DNA from: Bordetella parapertussis
GTDB lineage: Bacteria; Pseudomonadota; Gammaproteobacteria; Burkholderiales; Burkholderiaceae_C
Reading direction: 5' to 3'
Assembly (NCBI GenBank): GCA_945882755.1
Contig: CAMCWS010000001.1
Coordinates: 22,163-86,162, forward strand
Length of the DNA stretch: 64,000 nucleotides
Shown here: positions 58,195 through 64,000 of the stretch, in pieces
How the letters are laid out: the number at the start of each line of letters is the position of its first letter
Numbering within the stretch: the stretch's first letter is position 1
Position numbers and translations under genes: made by a program
The notes under the pieces: generated by a model
The model's database searches: none
The model's input: only the letters and a program-made list of their open reading frames with translations
What the model was told of the DNA's origin: nothing

Positions 58195-58584
58195 ATGAAA
58201 AAGCCACTGTTTTGCGTTGCTTTGAGTCTCATATTGGTCGCGCCCAGTTTGTCGTTTGCGGGCGGGGATGGTTGGCGAGGGCACTCTTCACAGGGCTACT
58301 CTGGCCACGCTCGTGGTTATGACCGCGGACATGGTGGTCATGGCGGTCATGGACGAGGGAATAGAGACTTGCGCTGGGTGCCATGGGTTTCAGCTGCGGT
58401 CATAGGTTCCAGCTTTTACTGGGCCAATCAAGCTTACAGCCAGCCGTCTACCACCATCATCGTGACGCCACCGCCGCCTGTGGCCATAGAGGCTCCTCGC
58501 GTCGCCTATTTTTGCCAATCCTCTAGACAGTATTACCCCAACGTACCTATCTGCAATATGCCTTGGCAGTTGGTGCCCTACTAA
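58195..58584 (+). CDS. small exported Gly/His-rich protein
   Basis: A 129-residue protein with a signal peptide (MKKPLFCVALSLILVAPSLSFAGG). The mature segment is Gly/His/Arg-rich (YDRGHGGHGGHGRGNRD), then a short hydrophobic stretch (SAAVIGSSFYWANQ) and a Pro-rich part ending CNMPWQLVPY. Similar small exported proteins are common in Burkholderiales; no function is known. His runs may bind metal. Confidence 0.65.
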   Translation: MKKPLFCVALSLILVAPSLSFAGGDGWRGHSSQGYSGHARGYDRGHGGHGGHGRGNRDLRWVPWVSAAVIGSSFYWANQAYSQPSTTIIVTPPPPVAIEAPRVAYFCQSSRQYYPNVPICNMPWQLVPY

Positions 58585-59516
58585 CTCACCAACGGCTGGG
58601 TGGTTTTTTGACCTTGACGGTCTGAATGTCGAACCAAGCCGCCCAGCGTTTCAATATCCACACTGGCGTGTTTGCCTTGGTAGACACGGTTCTTTAGCCA
58701 TGACAGCTCTTCTTGCAAGGCTTTATCGCCACCCAGTTGCCGGTGCCAGCATTTGATCTCTGGCGCCCACCGGTAGCCACGCGCTTTGAGCAAATCTTTG
58801 GCGTCAAAGGGCGAGCCGGTGGCATACAAGCGCACTTGCGGTTGGTTGAGCGACTCCAGCAAGCGCAGCAAAGCAGGTTGTTGGCTTTGCGGCAATACCG
58901 CATTGAGCAATTCCAGCAAAGCCCAGCAATCGGTTTCAGCACGATGCGCTTCGTAAAAAATACCTTGGGTTTGCAGTAAATACTCCAGCTTGGCCGAGCC
59001 CACGCCTTCGCTTTTCCAATCGATGTCCTTGATGCTGCAAACCCATTGTTTGTCTTTGAAAACAGGCCAGCGCTTTTCAACAAAGGGGCGGTCAAAAGAG
59101 GCGTTGTGCGCAATGATGACGCTGGCATCAGCGATGACTTTTTCCACTGCGGCGTCGTTGATGCGCTTACCCTGCACCATGGCATCGGTGATGTGATGCA
59201 CTTGGGTGGTTTCAGGCGGAATAGGCCGCCCGGGGTCTTCGAGTTCGTCAAATACTTCGCGCACACTGTGTACCGTGCCCAAAACAGGGTCAAACTCAAA
59301 TGCAATCATGCCAAGCTCAATCACTTGGTCATCTTGCGAACTCAAGCCCGTGGTTTCGGTATCCAGCACCACACCAGTTTGTAGCACTTGGCCAGGGGTT
59401 GAGGGCGCAAAGTTGTGACGGGGAATTAAACGTCGCAATACCCGGTAATCGGGATGTACAGACAAAGCTTCTGCGAGATCGGCAATGTCTTTGGGGGAGA
59501 GTTCAGAGAGATTCAT
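58581..59516 (-). CDS. DnaQ-like 3'-5' exonuclease
   Basis: A 311-residue DEDDh exonuclease. ExoI is GVVLDTETTGLSSQDDQVIELG, ExoII IIAHNASFDRPFVE, ExoIII EAHRAETDCWALLELL with the His. The N-terminal 45 residues are extra, and the C-terminal 90 residues form a region around ARGYRWAPEIKCWHR. It could proofread or process DNA/RNA ends. It is not the classical DnaQ epsilon of about 240 residues. Its stop overlaps the small exported gene by 4 bases. Confidence 0.9.
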   Translation of the reverse strand: MNLSELSPKDIADLAEALSVHPDYRVLRRLIPRHNFAPSTPGQVLQTGVVLDTETTGLSSQDDQVIELGMIAFEFDPVLGTVHSVREVFDELEDPGRPIPPETTQVHHITDAMVQGKRINDAAVEKVIADASVIIAHNASFDRPFVEKRWPVFKDKQWVCSIKDIDWKSEGVGSAKLEYLLQTQGIFYEAHRAETDCWALLELLNAVLPQSQQPALLRLLESLNQPQVRLYATGSPFDAKDLLKARGYRWAPEIKCWHRQLGGDKALQEELSWLKNRVYQGKHASVDIETLGGLVRHSDRQGQKTTQPLVS

Positions 59517-59552
59517 GGTGGCGTGAGTTTAAGTGGCAGGTGTGAGATGTAC

Positions 59553-60629
59553 TCACCTCATGGCCTGCAGGCCCTTGGCCACTTGCGACACCAATGCATG
59601 CCCTTGGTAAATCAAGCCTGTATAAATTTGCACCACATTGGCACCGGCTTGAATTTTTTCAATCGCATCTTGCGCACTGAGAATACCCCCCACACCGATC
59701 AGCGCAAAGTTGGGCCCTAGGCTTTGGCGTAATGCCCTGATCACGCGGTTGCTTGCTTGCTTGACGGGACCACCCGACAAACCGCCGGTTTCATGGGCGT
59801 GAGGCAACTGTTGAACCGCGTCTCTGGCCACCGTGGTGTTGGTTGCGATTACGCCCCACGCATTGTCTTTGACCTGACCATTCTCCATGCAATGGTTTTG
59901 CAAGGTCATGCACAGTTGCGCGAGCTGTGTTTCATCTAAATCTGGCGCAACTTTGATAAAGACAGGAACATGTTTTTGGTGGGTGTGGGCCAATTGCGCA
60001 CGAGCCTCGCCCAACAGGCTTAAGAGGTTTGACAAAGCCTCGTCACTTTGCAGGCTGCGTAAATTCTGCGTGTTGGGGCTAGAGATATTCACCGTCACAT
60101 AGTCTGCAAACGGGTAAACCGCATGCAAGCCACGCAGGTAATCGTCAGCTGCACGTTCCATCGGGGTTGAGGCATTTTTGCCAATATTCAAGCCCAGCAG
60201 CATGGGCCTTGGGTTATTTTGGCGAAAACGAGCGAGTTGCACATTGTGCAAAAAACTCTCAAGCCCTTGGTTGTTAAACCCTAGCCGGTTGATCAAAGCA
60301 TGGGCTTCTTGCAAGCGAAACATGCGGGGCTTGGGGTTGCCAGGCTGGGCCTCAGGGGTCACAGTGCCGACCTCCACAAAACCGAACCCCATGGCCGCAA
60401 AGGCGTCTATGCAACGGGCATTTTTGTCTAAGCCTGCGGCAAGTCCCACGCGGTTGGGAAAATTCAGACCTGCCAGTTGAATGGGGTCTTCGGTGCGCTT
60501 TTGTTGGTAGGCCAAGCGCAAGAAACTGTGTTGGGTGGCCGACAGCATATGGAGCGTGGCGTCGTGTGCGGCTTCGGCTTCCAAGCTAAACAACAAGGGA
60601 CGCAGCAAGGCGTAGGGCAACAGGGACAT
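59553..60629 (-). CDS. pyrD: dihydroorotate dehydrogenase (quinone)
   Basis: A 358-residue class 2 [31 protein letters not shown] opens the FMN domain. [15 protein letters not shown] carries the catalytic region, and [21 protein letters not shown] and [11 protein letters not shown] are later signatures. It oxidises dihydroorotate and passes electrons to quinone at the membrane. It diverges from rpiA with overlapping 5' regions. Confidence 0.96.
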   Translation of the reverse strand: MSLLPYALLRPLLFSLEAEAAHDATLHMLSATQHSFLRLAYQQKRTEDPIQLAGLNFPNRVGLAAGLDKNARCIDAFAAMGFGFVEVGTVTPEAQPGNPKPRMFRLQEAHALINRLGFNNQGLESFLHNVQLARFRQNNPRPMLLGLNIGKNASTPMERAADDYLRGLHAVYPFADYVTVNISSPNTQNLRSLQSDEALSNLLSLLGEARAQLAHTHQKHVPVFIKVAPDLDETQLAQLCMTLQNHCMENGQVKDNAWGVIATNTTVARDAVQQLPHAHETGGLSGGPVKQASNRVIRALRQSLGPNFALIGVGGILSAQDAIEKIQAGANVVQIYTGLIYQGHALVSQVAKGLQAMR

Positions 60630-60669
60630 GGATAATCAGCCGTCTTCACAAAAAATGGAATTGTCACCG

Positions 60670-61353
60670 ATGAGCCAGCTCTCCAGCCAAGACGCACTGA
60701 AAGCGCAAGTTGCCCAAGCGGCGTTGGCTTATGTGCAGCCCCATTCCTTGATCGGCGTGGGTACGGGTTCGACGGTGAATTTCTTTATTGATGCTTTGGC
60801 CCAAAGCGCTATTCCAGTTCATGGCGCTGTCTCCAGCTCTATTGCCTCTACCCAGCGTATGCAAGCCCTTGGCATCCCTGTGGTGGATTTGACAGATGTC
60901 CAATCCTTGTCTGTTTACATTGATGGCGCCGATGAAATCGACGGCCATGGCTATATGGTCAAAGGTGGGGGTGCAGCGCTGACACGCGAAAAAATCGTCG
61001 CAGCGCAGGCCAAGCAGTTTGTCTGCATTGTTGACCAAAGCAAACGTGTGCATGTCATGGGTGCGTTTCCCTTGCCAGTAGAAGTCATCCCCATGGCCGT
61101 TCCGCAGATCATCCGTGACTTCTCGGCATTGGGTGGCCAAGCGGTTTTGCGTATGCGCGACGATAAGCCGCTGGTGACCGATAACGGTCAATACATTCTG
61201 GATGTGCACGGCTTGAAGCTCACAGAGCCAATGGCGCTAGAGGCGCGTATCAGCCAGTGGCCTGGCGTGGTCACCGTGGGAATTTTTGCATTTCAAAAAG
61301 CCGACATTTGTTTGCTGGCCACCCCCGATGGGGTGCAGACACTGCGCTATTAG
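60670..61353 (+). CDS. rpiA: ribose-5-phosphate isomerase A
   Basis: A 227-residue RpiA from the ATG at 60670; in-frame starts at 60628 and 60655 would lengthen it beyond the family and overlap pyrD. Signatures are [45 protein letters not shown] and [15 protein letters not shown]. It interconverts ribose and ribulose 5-phosphate in the pentose phosphate pathway. Convergent with prlC, overlapping by 4 bases. Confidence 0.95.
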   Translation: MSQLSSQDALKAQVAQAALAYVQPHSLIGVGTGSTVNFFIDALAQSAIPVHGAVSSSIASTQRMQALGIPVVDLTDVQSLSVYIDGADEIDGHGYMVKGGGAALTREKIVAAQAKQFVCIVDQSKRVHVMGAFPLPVEVIPMAVPQIIRDFSALGGQAVLRMRDDKPLVTDNGQYILDVHGLKLTEPMALEARISQWPGVVTVGIFAFQKADICLLATPDGVQTLRY

Positions 61354-63377
61354 CCAGCCATGCCTTGGTGACGCATCAAGGCATCCAAAGAAGGTTCACG
61401 ACCGCGAAACTCTTTGAATGAACTCATGGCGGTACGGCTGCCGCCACGCTCCAAGATACTTTCCCGATAGCGTCGCCCGGTTTTAAGCGAGGGAGAACCA
61501 TCTTCTGCTGCGGTTTCTTCAAACGCAGCATAGGCGTCTGCGCTGAGCACTTCAGCCCATTTGTAGCTGTAATAACCAGCCGCGTAACCACCCGCAAAAA
61601 TATGACTGAAGGAATGCGGCATCCGGTTCCACGACGGTGGATGCAATACAGCAACTTCATCCCTGACTTCTGTCAAGACACCCAGTACATCGCCACTGCG
61701 ATGGGGTTCTGTGTGCAAGCGCATATCAAGCAAAGAGAACTCAATTTGACGCAAAGTTTGCAAGCCACTTTGGAAGTTTTTTGCAGCCAGCATCTTGTCA
61801 AACAAAACGCGGGGCAGGGGTTCGCCCGTGTCCACATGCGCGGTCATGTAACGCAAGACCGACCATTCCCAGCAAAAGTTTTCCATGAACTGGCTGGGCA
61901 ACTCAACCGCATCCCATTCCACGCCACTGATGCCAGACACGTCGCGTTCATTGACTTGCGTCAGCATATGGTGCAGGCCATGGCCGCACTCGTGGAACAG
62001 GGTAATGACGTCGTCGTGCGTCAGCAAAGGCGGTTGGCCGTTAACCCCTTCAGCGAAATTGCACACCAAGTGGGCGATAGGGGTTTGCACAAGGCCCGTA
62101 TCTGGACGCAACCAACGAGCTCGCACATCGTCCATCCATGCGCCACCGCGTTTACCGGTTCTGGCACCTGGGTCCAGGTAAAACTGACCCACCAATTCAC
62201 CCGAACGTTCAATTCGGTAAAACTCGACTTTGGGATGCCACACGGGGGCGCTGTCGGGGCGAATACTCACCTCGAACAAGGTTTCCACAATTTTGAACAG
62301 ACCTGCCATCACCGTAGGCGCAGTGAAATAGGGTTTGATTTCTTGTTCGCTGAAGTTGTAACGTGCTTCCTTGAGCTTTTCACCAATGAAGGTCCAGTCC
62401 CAAGGCTGGGGGTCGGCAATCTTTAATTCTTGGCGAGCAAAGTCACGCATCTCGGCCAAATCTTTTTCGGCGTAAGGCTTGGCTCTGCGGGCTAAATCGC
62501 GCAAGAAGTCCATCACCTGTGCAGGTGACTCGGCCATTTTGCTGGCCAGCGATACCTCGGCGTGGTTGGCATAGTCCAGCAACGTAGCTTCTTCTTGGCG
62601 CAGTTGCAAAATTTCTTGTAGCAGCGCACTGTTGTCGAATTGGGGATGGGCAAACTCTGCTGAGGCGCGGGTCGCATGGGCTCGGTAAAGCCTTTCTCGC
62701 AAACTGCTGCTGTGGGCATATTGCATGACAGGCAAATAGCAAGGCATCTTCAGCGTGAGTTTGTAGCCGGTGTGTCCGTCTGCAGTTGCTGCCGCTTGGG
62801 CGGTTTGCAACACATCGGCGGGGACACCAGCAACTTCTTCTTGCGAGGCGAGTAAAGACCAAGCATCGGTGGCGTCCAGCACATGTTCACTGAAAAGCTG
62901 GCTGATCTCAGCCAAGCGTTCTTGAATAGCCGCAAAACGTTCTTTGGCTGACCCTTGAAGCTCAGCCCCAGACAACACAAAGTTGCGCAAGGCCAGTGTG
63001 TGTGCTCGGGCTTGCTCTGGGTTCAAGCTGTCAACGGGAATGGCTTTGTACTTGGCATACAGCGCTTCGTTCGCACCAAGGCGGGTGAAGAAGTCGGTGA
63101 TACGAGGCAACTCGGCGTTGTAGGCTGCACGTAACTCGGGTGTATCGGCCACACCTTGCAAATGACCCACCATGCCCCAAGCACGGCCCAGTTGTTCGGT
63201 GGCTGTATCGAGCACTTTTGAAATGGATAACCAATTCGCTGGAAAGGCATCAGACGTCACCTCTTCCATGGCTTGCTCGGCTTGCGCCAGCAATTGCGTC
63301 ATGGCGGGTGAAATATGTTCGGGGAGAACCTCGCTGAAACGGGGCAGGGCAGAAAAATCTAACAGGGGATTGGTCAT
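61350..63377 (-). CDS. prlC: oligopeptidase A (M3 metallopeptidase)
   Basis: A 675-residue thimet-oligopeptidase-family enzyme. The zinc motif is [11 protein letters not shown] (HExxH variant with Cys), followed by the downstream Glu in [14 protein letters not shown]. The C-terminal part contains [27 protein letters not shown]. It degrades peptides in the cytoplasm, including signal peptides. It is 4 bases from folD on the same strand, an order common in Comamonadaceae. Confidence 0.95.
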   Translation of the reverse strand: MTNPLLDFSALPRFSEVLPEHISPAMTQLLAQAEQAMEEVTSDAFPANWLSISKVLDTATEQLGRAWGMVGHLQGVADTPELRAAYNAELPRITDFFTRLGANEALYAKYKAIPVDSLNPEQARAHTLALRNFVLSGAELQGSAKERFAAIQERLAEISQLFSEHVLDATDAWSLLASQEEVAGVPADVLQTAQAAATADGHTGYKLTLKMPCYLPVMQYAHSSSLRERLYRAHATRASAEFAHPQFDNSALLQEILQLRQEEATLLDYANHAEVSLASKMAESPAQVMDFLRDLARRAKPYAEKDLAEMRDFARQELKIADPQPWDWTFIGEKLKEARYNFSEQEIKPYFTAPTVMAGLFKIVETLFEVSIRPDSAPVWHPKVEFYRIERSGELVGQFYLDPGARTGKRGGAWMDDVRARWLRPDTGLVQTPIAHLVCNFAEGVNGQPPLLTHDDVITLFHECGHGLHHMLTQVNERDVSGISGVEWDAVELPSQFMENFCWEWSVLRYMTAHVDTGEPLPRVLFDKMLAAKNFQSGLQTLRQIEFSLLDMRLHTEPHRSGDVLGVLTEVRDEVAVLHPPSWNRMPHSFSHIFAGGYAAGYYSYKWAEVLSADAYAAFEETAAEDGSPSLKTGRRYRESILERGGSRTAMSSFKEFRGREPSLDALMRHQGMAG

Positions 63378-64000
63378 GTCTTTGAAGATAGGGCCTGTTG
63401 GGCGGAATCCAAGGTATTGGCGAGCAGCATGGTGATGGTCATGGGACCTACACCACCAGGCACCGGTGTGATGTAGCCAGCGACAAGCCTGACGGCCTCA
63501 AAATCGACATCACCACATAACTTGCCAGCATCATCTCGGTTCATGCCGACGTCCAGCACCACAGCCCCAGGTTTCACCATGTCGGCTGTCAATACATTGC
63601 GCTTACCAACAGCGGCCACGATGACATCGGCTTGCAAACAGTGGTGCTTGAGGTCAACGGTTGCGCTGTGGCAAACCGTGACGGTGGCATTTTCTTGCAA
63701 CAGCATCAGCGCCATGGGTTTACCCACGATGTTGCTTCTGCCAATCACCACAGCGTGTTTGCCTTTGAGCTTGTAGCCAATGCTCTCCAGCATCTTCATA
63801 CAGCCATGGGGGGTACAAGGCCAGTAAGCGGGCAATCCCGTCATCAACGCACCAGCACTGGCCACATGAAAACCGTCCACATCTTTGCTGGGGGCAATGG
63901 CTTCAATGATTTTTTGAGCGTCAATATGCGGTGGCAAAGGAAGTTGCACCAAGATTCCATGGATAGAGGGGTCGTTGTTAAGCGCATCTACCCTTGCCAA
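63374..64000 (-). CDS. folD: bifunctional methylenetetrahydrofolate dehydrogenase/cyclohydrolase, partial
   Basis: The C-terminal 208 codons of FolD are present and the start lies beyond the right edge. [11 protein letters not shown] is the catalytic and folate region. [18 protein letters not shown] is the NADP-binding motif, and [16 protein letters not shown] the C-terminal signature. It oxidises 5,10-methylene-THF and hydrolyses the methenyl form. It precedes prlC with a 4-base overlap. Confidence 0.95.
   Translation of the reverse strand: MARVDALNNDPSIHGILVQLPLPPHIDAQKIIEAIAPSKDVDGFHVASAGALMTGLPAYWPCTPHGCMKMLESIGYKLKGKHAVVIGRSNIVGKPMALMLLQENATVTVCHSATVDLKHHCLQADVIVAAVGKRNVLTADMVKPGAVVLDVGMNRDDAGKLCGDVDFEAVRLVAGYITPVPGGVGPMTITMLLANTLDSAQQALSSKT

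Noticed and set aside
1-64000. CRISPR arrays, tRNA/rRNA genes, transposases or prophage
   Set aside because: No regularly spaced repeats, tRNA-like or rRNA sequence, transposase or integrase was found by reading both strands; a tRNA scan would settle this.

Overview
The window reads as a chromosomal segment of a betaproteobacterium, most likely a Burkholderiales/Comamonadaceae-type freshwater organism. The reasons are a homodimeric (AceE-type) pyruvate dehydrogenase E1, quinone-type PyrD, adjacent prlC-folD, UmuDC with a standard CTGT-N8-ACAG SOS box, many CoA-metabolism genes and strong E. coli-like Shine-Dalgarno and promoter signals. This placement is inferred from gene content only. Genes are tightly packed, usually overlapping by 1 to 4 bases. 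I saw no rRNA, tRNA, CRISPR array, phage or insertion sequence. The only gene-free stretch over 300 bases is 43799-44232.

Region by region. 1-2071: acyl-CoA ligase start, crotonase and zinc alcohol dehydrogenase (minus strand). 2248-2637: small exported protein. 2645-12367: a sulfide/persulfide locus. BigR/SqrR-type regulator, two YeeE/YedE membrane proteins, a DUF442-sulfide:quinone oxidoreductase fusion and a SulP transporter run leftward. Persulfide dioxygenase, methyltransferase, thioredoxin 2, a DUF2892 protein, a bd-type (CIO-like) quinol oxidase and a rhodanese run rightward. The two arms diverge from one palindromic operator with two back-to-back sigma70 promoters. 12348-13015: VapBC. 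13137-16098: thiolase and D-aminoacylase-like amidohydrolase. 16246-17082: orphan gene.

17118-22873 is a long leftward run: voltage-gated Na+-channel-like protein, MpaB-type oxygenase, CoA-ester lyase, MaoC, FAH-family hydrolase, cupin, Tat-exported solute-binding protein and esterase. 22938-25724: Rrf2 and MerR regulators, then serC. 25715-28928: AceE-type E1 divergent from an Lrp/AsnC regulator. 28918-31707: TPR protein and a PhyH dioxygenase plus SAF-domain dehydrogenase pair. 31716-34082: three zinc-ribbon/membrane proteins of unknown role. 34333-34716: bactofilin.

34832-41932 holds a complete ebo-type operon (gene order B-F-D-E-C-A) followed by a ferredoxin and a clear terminator. Its members are a TatD-like hydrolase, an alkaline-phosphatase-superfamily protein, a sugar-phosphate-cyclase-like protein, a xylose-isomerase-like protein, a UbiA prenyltransferase and EboA. 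This is the most striking specialised-metabolism locus here. 42013-43798: cytochrome c and PQQ-type sugar dehydrogenase. 44430-47581: hydratase, YaeQ, and SOS-regulated umuDC. 47722-48726: quinone oxidoreductase.

48701-55241 is a metal (very probably zinc) uptake locus: Fur/Zur regulator, TonB receptor, ZIP transporter, DUF2796 protein, ABC ATPase, FtsX-like permease and DUF3299 protein, resembling Vibrio ZrgABCDE plus a ZnuD-like receptor. 55339-64000: second bactofilin, HAD hydrolase, aroQ, MAPEG, small exported proteins, a DnaQ-like exonuclease, pyrD, rpiA, prlC and partial folD, mostly housekeeping.
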